In this document: one piece after another, positions 1-6,750 of the stretch
Numbering within the stretch: the first letter of the stretch is position 1
Layout: each line of letters starts with the position of its first letter
DNA from: an uncultured Atopobium sp.
GTDB taxonomy: Bacteria > Actinomycetota > Coriobacteriia > Coriobacteriales > Atopobiaceae
DNA: 13,647 nucleotides
Direction of reading: 5' to 3'
NCBI GenBank assembly: GCA_946647055.1
Contig: CAMPCT010000037.1
Location: 1 to 13,647, forward strand
Position numbers and translations under genes: made by a program
Notes under the pieces: model-generated
Databases searched by the model: none
The model's input: only the letters and a program-made list of their open reading frames with translations
What the model was told of the DNA's origin: nothing

Positions 1-54
1 GACGATGGACTCGAGCTCGTCGACCAGGCTCTCGATTTCCTCACCCGGCTGCAT
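1..54 (-). CDS. Start of an unidentified gene, cut by the window edge
   Basis: An ATG at 54-52 opens a frame that stays open to the left edge. Only 18 residues are visible, MQPGEEIESLVDELESIV, an acidic stretch likely to be helical. A strong Shine-Dalgarno AAAGGAG (67-61) sits six bases before the ATG, which is the main reason to call it a gene. It follows coaD on the same strand after 116 bases that hold a hairpin and a possible promoter. In related genomes the region after coaD often leads towards rpmF, plsX, rnc and smc, so a small protein before that group is plausible. The family cannot be told from 18 residues. Confidence 0.7.
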   Translation of the reverse strand, partial: MQPGEEIESLVDELESIV

Positions 55-73
55 TTCGGGCTCCTTTCGTGAG

Positions 74-104
74 GTCCCAGGCCCCTCGGAAACGCGCCTG
101 GGAC
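74..104 (-). other. Perfect 9-bp hairpin in the leader of the edge gene
   Basis: Arms GTCCCAGGC (74-82) and GCCTGGGAC (96-104) pair perfectly around a 13-base loop. There is no T-run on either strand, so it is not a typical intrinsic terminator. It lies only a few bases upstream of the Shine-Dalgarno of the edge gene (61-67), so it would fold in that mRNA leader, or act as a weak barrier after coaD. Confidence 0.5.
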
Positions 105-124
105 GACGCATGGGGCCACCTATC

Positions 125-153
125 TGCCTATGGTATCAAACTTGCTGCGTCAA
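125..153 (-). promoter_or_regulatory. Possible promoter for the edge gene
   Basis: TTGACG (153-148) is a 5/6 match to the -35 consensus. At 17 bases spacing lies TAGGCA (130-125), a poor -10 hexamer. It is in the gap after coaD and points at the edge gene. The -35 is convincing and the -10 is not, so this may be chance. Confidence 0.3.
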
Positions 154-170
154 GATGGCCACGGGACGTG

Positions 171-701
171 CTATTTCTTGGTGCCATACCGTTCGGAAAG
201 GCGTTCCTGGACGTTTGGCGGCACGAGGGTGCTCACGTCGGAGCCAAACGAGGCGAGCTCGCGGACGACCGATGACGAGATGCATCCCAGGTTGGGTGCG
301 CTCATGATGAAGATCGACTCGATGTCGGGCGCCAGGCGGGCGTTGAGGTCGGCCTGCTGGAGCTCGTACTCGAAGTCCGTCGTCGCGCGCAGGCCCTTGA
401 CCACGGCACCGGCACCCAGCTCGTGGCACAGGTCGACGAGCAGCTTGCGGAAGCCGATGACCTCGATGTCGGAGAATCCCTCCTCCTGCAGGGCCTGCTG
501 GATCATCTGGACGCGCTCCTCGAGCGTGAACACCGTCCCGACGCCGTTCTTGCCGGCCGATGCGGCAACGGCCACCGTCACCTTGGGGCAGATGCGCCGG
601 GCACGACGGATGACGTCGATGTGGCCCAGCGTGACGGGGTCGAAGGTTCCGGGCACGACGACGCGTGCGATGTCGCTCGTTGCATGGGTCATTGCGGTCA
701 T
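171..701 (-). CDS. coaD: Phosphopantetheine adenylyltransferase (CoaD)
   Basis: This enzyme transfers AMP from ATP to 4'-phosphopantetheine to give dephospho-CoA, the penultimate step of coenzyme A synthesis in the cytoplasm. At 176 residues it is slightly longer than the usual 160 or so because of a short N-terminal lead. The nucleotidyltransferase signature GTFDPVTLGH is at residues 18-27. The block KGLRATTDFEYEL (102-114) and ISSSVVRE (141-148), which bind substrate and ATP in this family, are both intact. The chosen ATG (701-699) overlaps the rsmD stop as ATGA, so the two are probably translationally coupled. A second in-frame ATG at 692 would give 173 residues and has better Shine-Dalgarno spacing. 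It is the last complete gene of the asp23-fakA-recG-rsmD-coaD run. rsmD-coaD adjacency is common in bacteria. Confidence 0.96.
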   Translation of the reverse strand: MTAMTHATSDIARVVVPGTFDPVTLGHIDVIRRARRICPKVTVAVAASAGKNGVGTVFTLEERVQMIQQALQEEGFSDIEVIGFRKLLVDLCHELGAGAVVKGLRATTDFEYELQQADLNARLAPDIESIFIMSAPNLGCISSSVVRELASFGSDVSTLVPPNVQERLSERYGTKK

Positions 702-1270
702 TCCTCCTCCGTGCGGTACAGGTTCACGGCAGTGGAGCCGTGAGACCTCTCGCGCACCATGGTAGCGCTTGCAAGGGAGAGCGCGGGCGCGTCGGCTGCA
801 CGCTCGTAGAGCACGAGGGCGCCGGGCACGAGCATGCCCGCCTTGCCAAGGTCCTCGACGAGACCCGACACGCGCTCTGCCGACAGGGCGTAGGGAGGGT
901 CGAGGACGACGAGGTCGAAGGGGGCCCCGGGGACGCTTGTGCGCCGCATGAGCTGGAACGCGTCGCACATGAGGACGTCCGTGCGACCGGAGGCGCCCAG
1001 CGAGGCGACGTTGCGGCGGACGACGCCCGCCGCCCTGCGGTCGGACTCGACGAAGGTGCAGCGCTCGGCGCCGCGCGAGAGGAACTCGAGCCCCATGGCG
1101 CCGGAGCCGGCAAAGGCGTCGAGGACCGACACGCCGTCGAGGTCGAGGTCGAAGGCCGAGAGGACCATCGATGCGATCGCCTCGCGGATGCGGTCGGTGG
1201 TGGGACGCGTCCCCTTGCCCTCGGGGGTCTCGAGCGCGCGGCCGCGCCACTCCCCTCCCACGATCCTCAT
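698..1270 (-). CDS. rsmD: 16S rRNA (guanine-966-N2)-methyltransferase (RsmD)
   Basis: RsmD methylates N2 of G966 in 16S rRNA, using S-adenosylmethionine on assembled 30S particles. The 190-residue protein has the expected length. It opens with MRIVGGEWRGRAL, then TRPTTDRIREAI (residues 21-32), both typical of the family. The SAM-binding loop DAFAGSGAMGLE (51-62) and the catalytic DPPY (124-127) are intact. The ATG overlaps the recG stop as ATGA and the stop overlaps the coaD start in the same way, so it is tightly packed in the operon. GAGGAGG (1287-1281) lies ten bases before the start, inside the end of recG. Identification is firm at family level. The exact rRNA position is by homology. 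Confidence 0.95.
   Translation of the reverse strand: MRIVGGEWRGRALETPEGKGTRPTTDRIREAIASMVLSAFDLDLDGVSVLDAFAGSGAMGLEFLSRGAERCTFVESDRRAAGVVRRNVASLGASGRTDVLMCDAFQLMRRTSVPGAPFDLVVLDPPYALSAERVSGLVEDLGKAGMLVPGALVLYERAADAPALSLASATMVRERSHGSTAVNLYRTEEE
703..710 (-). promoter_or_regulatory. Double Shine-Dalgarno before two possible coaD starts
   Basis: GGAGGAGG (710-703) lies inside the end of rsmD. Its first half is four bases from the ATG at 701, and its second half is ten bases from the ATG at 692. The sequence therefore supports both starts and does not decide between them. The ATGA overlap favours 701. Confidence 0.55.
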
Positions 1271-3426
1271 GCTCCCTCGACCTCCTCGAAGTAGGCGCCA
1301 AAGCGCGAGCGGACCTCCAGCGCGAGCGGCAGGTGCACCGCGTCGGCGAGGTCTGGGTCTGCGTCGGTGACGGCACGTGCGTCAAGGTGCGCGAGCTCCA
1401 CCAGGTCGGCGTCAGCAGCAAGGTCGACGAGCCGCAGGGTGACCCCGCCGCTCTGCCGGTAGCCCAGGACCTCGCCCTCGTGACGCAACTTGAGGTCGAG
1501 CTCGGCGAGCTCGAAGCCGTCGGCGGTCCGCTCGAGGGCCGAGAGGCGCGTGCGCGCCGGGGTGCCGCGCTTGGCGGCGGAGGCAAGGTAGACCTTCCCG
1601 GGGATGTCGCCGCGACCCACGCGTCCGCGCAGCTGGTGCAGGGTGGCCAGGCCAAAGCGGTCCGCGTCGTAGACGAGCATGGCGGTCGCGTTGGGGACGT
1701 CCACGCCCACCTCGATGACGGTGGTCGACACCAGGACGTCGAGCTCGCGGGCACGGAAGGCCTCCATGACGCGGTCCTTCTCGTCGGCGGGCATGCGGCC
1801 CGTGAGCAGGCCCACTCGCATGGTCGGGAAGACCTGCTCGGCCAGCTCGCGCTGGGTGGCGACGGCCGAGTGGAGGCGCGCCTCCTCCCCGGGCATGGCG
1901 TCATCGGCCATGTCCTCGCCGGCGTCGGAGTCGTCGATGAGCGGGCACACCACGTAGGCCTGCTGACCTGCGGCGACGGCCTCGCGGATGGCCCCGTAGG
2001 CAAGGTCGATGTTCTCGGGGGTGACCGTGGTGGTCGTGATGCCGGCACCCGCCTTGGGGCGATGCCGGATGCGCGAGAGGCCCAGGTCGCCGTAGATGGA
2101 GAGGGCGAGCGTGCGCGGGATGGGCGTCGCCGTCATGGTGAGCAGGTCGGCCCCCAGGCCCTTGCTTCGCAGCGCAGCGCGCTGGTCGACGCCAAAGCGG
2201 TGCTGCTCGTCGATGACCACGAGCGAGAGGGCGCGGAAGGCGACGTCCTCGGAGAGGAGCGCCGTGGTGCCAAAGACCACCTGGATGGCTCCGGAGGCGA
2301 TGCCCGCGGTGGCGGCGGAACGCTCCGCGGCGGGCGTCGAGCCCACCACGAGCGCCCAGCCGATGCCGGCGGCATCGAGGATGGGCCCGAGCTTCTCGGC
2401 ATGCTGGGTGGCGAGGACCGACGTCGGTGCCATGAGCGCCGCCTGGCAGCCGGTGTCGGCCGCGGCCGCCAGGGCGACGGCGGCGACCGCCGTCTTGCCG
2501 GTTCCCACGTCGCCCAGCAGCAGGCGGTTCATGACGCGCGGGGCGGCCATGTCGGCGAGGATCTCGTCGGCGGCCTGGCGCTGCTCGTCGGTGAGCTCGA
2601 ACGGCAGGGCGGCGAGCAGGGCGCGCATGCGGGGCCCGTCCGTCACATGGGTCGTGGGCTGGATGCCACGCAGCGCGATGCGCTGGCGGGCGAGCAAGGC
2701 CACCTGCAGCAGAAGCAGCTCGTCATAGGCAAGGCGCCGACGGGCCTGCTCGGCGTCGTCGAGCGACTGGGGGAAGTGGATCTCGCGCAGGGCCCTGCCC
2801 CAGGTCATGAGGCCGCGGCGCGCCACGAGCCCGGCGGGCAGGAAGTCGCAGACGTCCCCGCGGTCGGCCAGGGCCGCCGAGACGATGCGCCGCATCCAGG
2901 CGGCGGTGATGCCCTCGCCCACATGGTGCACGGGCAGGACGCGCGTGTAGGACCCCGCCTCCTGGGCGGTCCCCACCACCTCGTGGAAGGGGGCCTTCAT
3001 CTGCTTGGACCCAAAGGCGAAGGTCACCTTGCCCGACAGCGCGACCACGTCGTCCTTGTGGATCTGGTCGGCTATCCAGGGCTGCTTGAAGAAGGTCGCC
3101 ACCAGCCAACCGGTCTCGTCGACGACGGTGAGCTCGACGATGACCATGCGGGGCTTGGGGCGCTTGACCTTGACCTTGTCGACGCGGCCTATGACGGTGG
3201 CGTCCTGCCCCACGTCGGCATGCGAGATGGGCAGGACGCGCGTGAAGTCGAGATAGCGGTGCGGCGCGTGCAGCAGCAGGTCGCGGACGTGCAGGAGGCC
3301 GAGCCTGCGCACGGCCTCGGCACGGGCGCCGGAGACGTAGCGCAGGCGCGAGACGTCGTCGTCGAGCGCGACGGTCCGCGTGAGGCGCTGGGCCGCGTCG
3401 CTTGCGACGGCTGACGCACGTGCCAT
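1267..3426 (-). CDS. recG: ATP-dependent DNA helicase RecG
   Basis: RecG is a double-stranded DNA translocase that reverses stalled replication forks and processes recombination intermediates. The 719-residue protein fits the family length (about 680-780). The N-terminal wedge/OB region is at roughly residues 50-200. Walker A GDVGTGKT is at 305-312, the DEQH box at 406-409 with the following RFGV, MTATPIPRT shortly after, and GRVGRG near residue 600. No motif is missing. The start ATG lies 11 bases after the fakA stop. No good Shine-Dalgarno is visible (only TAGG ten bases upstream), so translation probably depends on coupling to fakA. The frame stays open further upstream, but that part is antisense-like low-complexity sequence under fakA and lacks family similarity. 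The stop overlaps rsmD as ATGA. Confidence 0.96.
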   Translation of the reverse strand: MARASAVASDAAQRLTRTVALDDDVSRLRYVSGARAEAVRRLGLLHVRDLLLHAPHRYLDFTRVLPISHADVGQDATVIGRVDKVKVKRPKPRMVIVELTVVDETGWLVATFFKQPWIADQIHKDDVVALSGKVTFAFGSKQMKAPFHEVVGTAQEAGSYTRVLPVHHVGEGITAAWMRRIVSAALADRGDVCDFLPAGLVARRGLMTWGRALREIHFPQSLDDAEQARRRLAYDELLLLQVALLARQRIALRGIQPTTHVTDGPRMRALLAALPFELTDEQRQAADEILADMAAPRVMNRLLLGDVGTGKTAVAAVALAAAADTGCQAALMAPTSVLATQHAEKLGPILDAAGIGWALVVGSTPAAERSAATAGIASGAIQVVFGTTALLSEDVAFRALSLVVIDEQHRFGVDQRAALRSKGLGADLLTMTATPIPRTLALSIYGDLGLSRIRHRPKAGAGITTTTVTPENIDLAYGAIREAVAAGQQAYVVCPLIDDSDAGEDMADDAMPGEEARLHSAVATQRELAEQVFPTMRVGLLTGRMPADEKDRVMEAFRARELDVLVSTTVIEVGVDVPNATAMLVYDADRFGLATLHQLRGRVGRGDIPGKVYLASAAKRGTPARTRLSALERTADGFELAELDLKLRHEGEVLGYRQSGGVTLRLVDLAADADLVELAHLDARAVTDADPDLADAVHLPLALEVRSRFGAYFEEVEGA

Positions 3427-3437
3427 GGGGACCAAGC

Positions 3438-5138
3438 CTACTCGATCGAGAAGATGACCGGGTAGAGGGGCTGCTCGCCGCGGTGGGCGTCGATCTCGAG
3501 GTCGGGCTGGGCCTCCTCGATGGCGGCGCAGATGTCGTCGAAGTCGTCGTCGGTGAGGTCGGAGCCGGCGAGGATGGTGAGCGTGTCGCCCTCGTCGACG
3601 TCCTGGATCTTGTTGATGATGTCGACGGTGACGTCCTTGATCGAGCTGCCGACGCTGCGGATGGCGCCGTCGATGATGCCCATGACGTCGCCCGCGTGGA
3701 TGGGCTCGCCGTCGGCGGAGGACGAGTCGCGCACCGCGGAGGTGACCTCGCCGTCGTGGACGTCGGCGATGGCGTCGGTCATGGCCTCGAGGTTCTCGTC
3801 GAGCGAGGCCTCGGGGTCGACCGCGAACATGGCGGCGAAGGCCTGCAGGACCGTCTTGGTGGGCACGACGGCGACCTCGCCGTCGCACGCGGAGGCGGCG
3901 GCCTCGGCGGTCATGCGGATGTTGGAGTTGTTGGGCAGCACGATGACGCTCTTGGCACCGACCTTCTCGACGGCGGCGAGGATGTCGGCCGTGGAGGGGT
4001 TCATGGTCTGGCCGCCCGAGACGATGACGTCGACGCCCAGGGACTTGAGGATCTCGGCCTGGCCGCTGCCGGCGGCGACGGCGACGAAGCCCAGCTCCTT
4101 CTCCTCGCGGACGGGCTCGGGCTCAGGCTCGGGCTCGGAGGCCTCGGCGGCGCGCTTGTCTGCGGCGATCTTGGCGGTGCGGTCCTTTGCCTCGAGGTCC
4201 ATGTTGTGGATGAAGACCTCGAAGATCTGGCCGTAGCGCAGCATGTACTCGAGCACCTTGTTGGGGGTGTTGGAGTGGACGTGGATCTTGTAGGGGTTGG
4301 TGCCCACCAGAAGCTCGCAGTCGCCCATGGTGGACAGGAACGCGAGCGCGGCCTCCTCGTCGAAGTCGGGGCTCTCGGCCTTGAAGAGGAACTCGTTGCA
4401 GTAGCGGAACTCGGAGCCCTCCCAGTCGTCGTTGAGCTCGATGGCGACGCGGGCGTCGGCGACGTTCTTGGGGGCGTCGGACTCGCTCGGGGCGATGGTG
4501 GCCTGGAACTCGAAGGAGTCGCCCTCGTGGCCCAGGTAGGAGTTGACGAAGGCCTCGAAGAAGATGGCGAAGCCGTAGGCGCCCGAGTCGACGACGCCGT
4601 TCTCCTTGAGGACGGGCAGCAGGTCGGGGGTGCGGGCGACCGACTCGTAGGCCTCGATGACCAGCTTGGAGAGCGTCTCATCGAGCCCGAGCTTCTCCTT
4701 CTCGCACTTGTCGGCGCAGGTGGAGACGTCACGCAGGACGGTGAGGATGGTGCCCTCGATGGGCTTGCGGACCGCCTTGAAGGCGACCTTCACGCTGCGG
4801 CGGAAGGCGTGCGCGATGTCGGCGGAGGTGGGAGGGTCGTTCTTGGCCTCGACCAGGCCCTCGGCGATGCCGCGCAGGATCTGGCTGGTGATGACGCCGG
4901 AGTTGCCGCGTGCGCCCATGAGCGAGCCGTGGGTGATGGCCTTGGCGATGTCCTCCATCGAGGCGTCGGCGGGCAGGGCCTCGACCTCGGCGACGACGGT
5001 GTTGAGCGTGAGGGACATGTTGGTGCCCGTGTCGCCGTCGGGGACGGGGAAGACGTTGAGCTTGTTGATGTCCTCGGCCTTCTCGGCCACGACCTGCGCG
5101 GCGAGGGGGAAGCATGTGCGGATGACTGACGAGATCAT
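3438..5138 (-). CDS. fakA: Fatty acid kinase subunit FakA (YloV/DAK family)
   Basis: FakA is the ATP-binding subunit of fatty acid kinase. It phosphorylates fatty acids held by a FakB (DegV family) partner, feeding acyl phosphate to phospholipid synthesis. No fakB is in the window. The 566-residue protein has the DhaL-like domain first, with NVFPVPDGDTGTNM (28-41, the Mg/ATP acidic motif) and GARGNSGVI (75-83). The middle domain carries C247 in YCNEF and H286/H288 in KIHVHS, matching the Cys-His-His metal site known from the family. An acidic linker of four Glu-Pro pairs (335-342) joins the C-terminal domain, which ends in the typical YPVIFSIE. A Shine-Dalgarno AAGAGG (5152-5147) is eight bases from the ATG. 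The gene follows asp23 by 51 bases, the classic yloU-yloV pair, and lies just before recG. Confidence 0.93.
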   Translation of the reverse strand: MISSVIRTCFPLAAQVVAEKAEDINKLNVFPVPDGDTGTNMSLTLNTVVAEVEALPADASMEDIAKAITHGSLMGARGNSGVITSQILRGIAEGLVEAKNDPPTSADIAHAFRRSVKVAFKAVRKPIEGTILTVLRDVSTCADKCEKEKLGLDETLSKLVIEAYESVARTPDLLPVLKENGVVDSGAYGFAIFFEAFVNSYLGHEGDSFEFQATIAPSESDAPKNVADARVAIELNDDWEGSEFRYCNEFLFKAESPDFDEEAALAFLSTMGDCELLVGTNPYKIHVHSNTPNKVLEYMLRYGQIFEVFIHNMDLEAKDRTAKIAADKRAAEASEPEPEPEPVREEKELGFVAVAAGSGQAEILKSLGVDVIVSGGQTMNPSTADILAAVEKVGAKSVIVLPNNSNIRMTAEAAASACDGEVAVVPTKTVLQAFAAMFAVDPEASLDENLEAMTDAIADVHDGEVTSAVRDSSSADGEPIHAGDVMGIIDGAIRSVGSSIKDVTVDIINKIQDVDEGDTLTILAGSDLTDDDFDDICAAIEEAQPDLEIDAHRGEQPLYPVIFSIE

Positions 5139-5189
5139 GCGTTGGGCCTCTTGTTTCTCGTGGGATGTCGGGCGGACGTCGGGTGGGCG

Positions 5190-5534
5190 CTAGTGGGTGC
5201 GCATGCCCTCGATGTGGACGCGGACGATGACGTCCTCGATGTCCGCGATCTTCTTGAGCAGGAACGTGACGGTGTCGACGAGGTTCTCGGAGACGCTCGC
5301 CATGTTGACGCCCTGCTCGACGACGACGTGGAGGTCGACGGCAAGCTTGCCGTCCTCCTCGGAGACGTTGATGCCCTTGCGCATGCGGTTGATGGGGAGC
5401 ACGCGGGTGACGCCGGCGTTGGCGTCGATGAAAGCCATGCCGACGATGCCGTAGCACTCGAGGGCGGCGTAGCCAGCAAGGTCGCCGATGCAGTCGTTGG
5501 AGACCCTCAGCGTTCCGGGGACGGTCTGTGCCAT
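5190..5534 (-). CDS. Asp23/Gls24 family envelope stress protein (YloU-like)
   Basis: This small cytoplasmic protein of the Asp23/Gls24 (DUF322) family has 114 residues, close to the usual 110-130. Family features include the N-terminal ISN-like strand, the segment GYAALECYGIVGM (about 22-34) and the later amphipathic region VVVEQGVNMASVSENLVD. Members are linked to cell-envelope stress, and the YloU type is almost always paired with FakA, as here. Its exact biochemical role is not established. The chosen ATG (5534-5532) has AGAGGAG (5547-5541) six bases upstream. Another ATG four bases earlier is out of frame. The longer open frame reaching 5651 runs through the promoter region and is not supported. 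It heads the asp23-fakA-recG-rsmD-coaD operon and has a hairpin and dyad-rich promoter region just upstream. Confidence 0.88.
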   Translation of the reverse strand: MAQTVPGTLRVSNDCIGDLAGYAALECYGIVGMAFIDANAGVTRVLPINRMRKGINVSEEDGKLAVDLHVVVEQGVNMASVSENLVDTVTFLLKKIADIEDVIVRVHIEGMRTH

Positions 5535-5552
5535 GCATCTCTCCTCTCGAAT

Positions 5553-5574
5553 GGCCCGAGGGGATTGTCGGGCC
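5553..5574 (-). other. 5' leader hairpin upstream of asp23
   Basis: GGCCCGA (5553-5559) and TCGGGCC (5568-5574) form a perfect 7-bp stem with an 8-base loop. It ends five bases before the Shine-Dalgarno of asp23 (5547-5541). Depending on the transcription start it is fully or partly in the mRNA. No T-run follows, so it is more likely a leader structure than a terminator. Confidence 0.5.
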
Positions 5575-5611
5575 GTTATACCAAATGAAGAGTATAACCC
5601 ACGTACGTGGG
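5575..5611 (-). promoter_or_regulatory. Candidate asp23-fakA promoter with dyad symmetry
   Basis: Two -10-like boxes are present on the minus strand: an extended -10 TGGTATAAC (5583-5575) and TATACT (5596-5591). Neither has a recognisable -35 hexamer at normal spacing. GTTATAC (5575-5581) and GTATAAC (5592-5598) form a 7-bp inverted repeat. A perfect 14-bp palindrome CCCACGTACGTGGG (5598-5611) sits directly upstream of the TATACT box, where a regulator could bind. The promoter is inferred from position and sequence only. Confidence 0.45.
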
Positions 5612-5660
5612 GGTGCGCCACCTGTGCCGGGCCGAGCCACTTACATCCCACACGTCTGAC

Positions 5661-5680
5661 GGGCAGCCAAGGGCAGCCAA
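5661..5680. repeat. 10-bp tandem duplication
   Basis: GGGCAGCCAA occurs twice in direct succession (5661-5670 and 5671-5680), just downstream of the rpmB terminator. No function is apparent; it may be simple replication slippage. Confidence 0.6.
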
Positions 5681-5684
5681 ACGC

Positions 5685-5711
5685 AAAAAGGGCCGCCCGG
5701 GGGCGACCCTT
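5685..5711 (-). terminator. Intrinsic terminator of rpmB
   Basis: On the minus strand AAGGGTCGCC pairs with GGCGGCCCTT (one G-U pair, loop of about four bases), directly followed by a T-run of five (5689-5685 complement). It begins 23 bases after the rpmB stop, a textbook Rho-independent terminator. It separates rpmB from the asp23 operon. Confidence 0.88.
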
Positions 5712-5733
5712 GGCATCCAGGTTGTGCCGCGAA

Positions 5734-5922
5734 CTACGAGCGGTCGACCTTGCAGGACTTGAGGCACGTGGTGCAGACGTTCATCTTCTGGCGATGGCCG
5801 TCCTGCACGACGGTGACATGCTGGATGTTGGGCTTGAACTTGCGGTTGACCTTGCGCTGCGAGTGGGAGATGGAACGACCGGCAACGGCGTGCTTACCGC
5901 AAATCTGGCAAACCTTCGACAT
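5734..5922 (-). CDS. rpmB: 50S ribosomal protein L28, zinc-binding form
   Basis: L28 is a small protein of the large ribosomal subunit. The 62-residue product has the family core, including HSQRKVNRKFKPNIQ (20-34). Two CxxC pairs, C5/C8 and C50/C53, mark the zinc-binding (C+) type. A Shine-Dalgarno GGAGG (5935-5931) is eight bases before the ATG. The gene stands alone between its own promoter (5980-6007) and its own terminator (5685-5711), although all its neighbours lie on the same strand. Ribosomal protein genes expressed singly like this are common for L28. In Bacillus the same neighbours (thiN on one side, yloU-yloV on the other) flank rpmB, which supports the assignment. Some bacteria carry a zinc-free paralogue for zinc starvation; none is visible here. 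Confidence 0.96.
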   Translation of the reverse strand: MSKVCQICGKHAVAGRSISHSQRKVNRKFKPNIQHVTVVQDGHRQKMNVCTTCLKSCKVDRS

Positions 5923-5979
5923 GGTACAAACCTCCGACTGAGGCCCACGGACGCGGACCGAATTTCCAAAAGCCCGACT

Positions 5980-6007
5980 ACTATAGCACAGCGCAGGGCA
6001 AACGCAA
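5980..6007 (-). promoter_or_regulatory. rpmB promoter (extended -10)
   Basis: TATAGT (5985-5980) is preceded by TGC, giving an extended -10 TGCTATAGT. TTGCGT (6007-6002) lies 16 bases upstream as the -35. The predicted start is about 50 bases before the rpmB ATG. This is one of the best promoter matches in the window. Confidence 0.65.
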
Positions 6008-6023
6008 CAACCCAAGTCCCAAG

Positions 6024-6052
6024 TGTGGTGGTTTCGTTGGCTGACCACCACA
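6024..6052 (-). other. 9-bp hairpin between thiN and rpmB
   Basis: TGTGGTGGT (6024-6032) and ACCACCACA (6044-6052) pair perfectly around an 11-base loop. It lies 24 bases after the thiN stop and 17 bases upstream of the rpmB -35 box. No T-run follows on either strand. It may be a Rho-assisted or weak terminator of the HAD-thiN unit, or a binding site upstream of the rpmB promoter. Confidence 0.5.
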
Positions 6053-6076
6053 TCTTGTGCCCCTGAGCGGGCCCCG

Positions 6077-6748
6077 TCACCTCAGGAAGACGGCGACACA
6101 GCCCTCGTGGCAGGTCACACGGGCGCCCGGCAGCTCCACGCGGTTCGAGATGCCAAGGTCGTCCAGGACAGGCAGCTCGCGATGGTCGAGGTCCCAGTGC
6201 ATGCCCTGCTCGGACACCACCGTGCCAGGCGTGATGGCAATCACAGAGAGCGTGTGGCCCACGGCGCCCTCCCCCAGCTCCCAGCACCCCGCGCCAACCG
6301 GCGAGATGACCCGGCACTCGAGGCCGTCCTCCACGATGCGGGGACGCAGGTCGGCGTTGGCGGCCAGGCAGCCAAAGACCGCGAGCTGGTGCTCGGGCCT
6401 GCCGCCAGACGCGCAGGTCACGGTCACGTCTGGCGCGAGCCCACAGTCCTGCGCGCGCTCGCGCACGAGGTCGAGGGCAAGCGTGAGGTCGGTCACGTAC
6501 TTGTCGGCAGGCACCACGACGCGCTCGACGTCCAGGGACTCGACCCATGCGAGGTCCCCCGCCGGAATGGTGTCGGCATCGCCGCAGAAGACGTGCGGGA
6601 CCACGTCGGCCGCGCGGCACCACGCGGCACCGCGGTCGGCTGCCACGACGTACTCGGCGCCGGAGGCAAGCGCCGCCACCAGCTTGGGCGACGAGGGCTC
6701 GGGCGACCCGTCCACCACGAGCGCGTGCAGCACGCGCGTCTCGCCCAT
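6077..6748 (-). CDS. thiN: Thiamine pyrophosphokinase family protein (ThiN-like)
   Basis: Thiamine pyrophosphokinase moves a diphosphate from ATP to thiamine, making thiamine diphosphate. The 223-residue length matches bacterial ThiN (about 210-220). Family landmarks are visible in order: AADRGA (36-41), GDADT (56-60, usually GDFDS), TDLTLAL (86-92), GGRPEH (115-120, usually GGRxDH) and the C-terminal GMHWDLDHRELP with GISNR, which matches the thiamine-binding end of the family. Two family positions are altered (F to A, D to E), so activity is likely but not certain. GGGGGAG (6760-6754) is five bases before the ATG, which lies two bases after the HAD stop, so the two genes are one unit. The position beside rpmB, as in Bacillus, supports the call. 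Confidence 0.85.
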   Translation of the reverse strand: MGETRVLHALVVDGSPEPSSPKLVAALASGAEYVVAADRGAAWCRAADVVPHVFCGDADTIPAGDLAWVESLDVERVVVPADKYVTDLTLALDLVRERAQDCGLAPDVTVTCASGGRPEHQLAVFGCLAANADLRPRIVEDGLECRVISPVGAGCWELGEGAVGHTLSVIAITPGTVVSEQGMHWDLDHRELPVLDDLGISNRVELPGARVTCHEGCVAVFLR

Positions 6749-6750
6749 GG

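Noticed and set aside
171..2048. 625-residue minus-strand frame as a RecG/RsmD/CoaD fusion
   Set aside because: Only the last 176 residues are CoaD; the remainder is out-of-frame reading of recG and rsmD.
1171..3414. Long plus-strand open frame (747 residues) opposite recG and rsmD
   Set aside because: It is antisense to well-identified genes. Its product is low-complexity and rich in G, V, D, H and L, as expected opposite G/C-ending codons in a high-GC genome.
4112..4139. Glu-Pro repeat region in fakA as a frameshift or insertion
   Set aside because: It is in frame, sits between two folded domains, and reads as an ordinary flexible acidic linker.
3402..5129. Long plus-strand open frame (575 residues) opposite fakA
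   Set aside because: Its valine/glycine/aspartate repeats mirror fakA codons; no family motif, and it lies wholly antisense to a clear gene.
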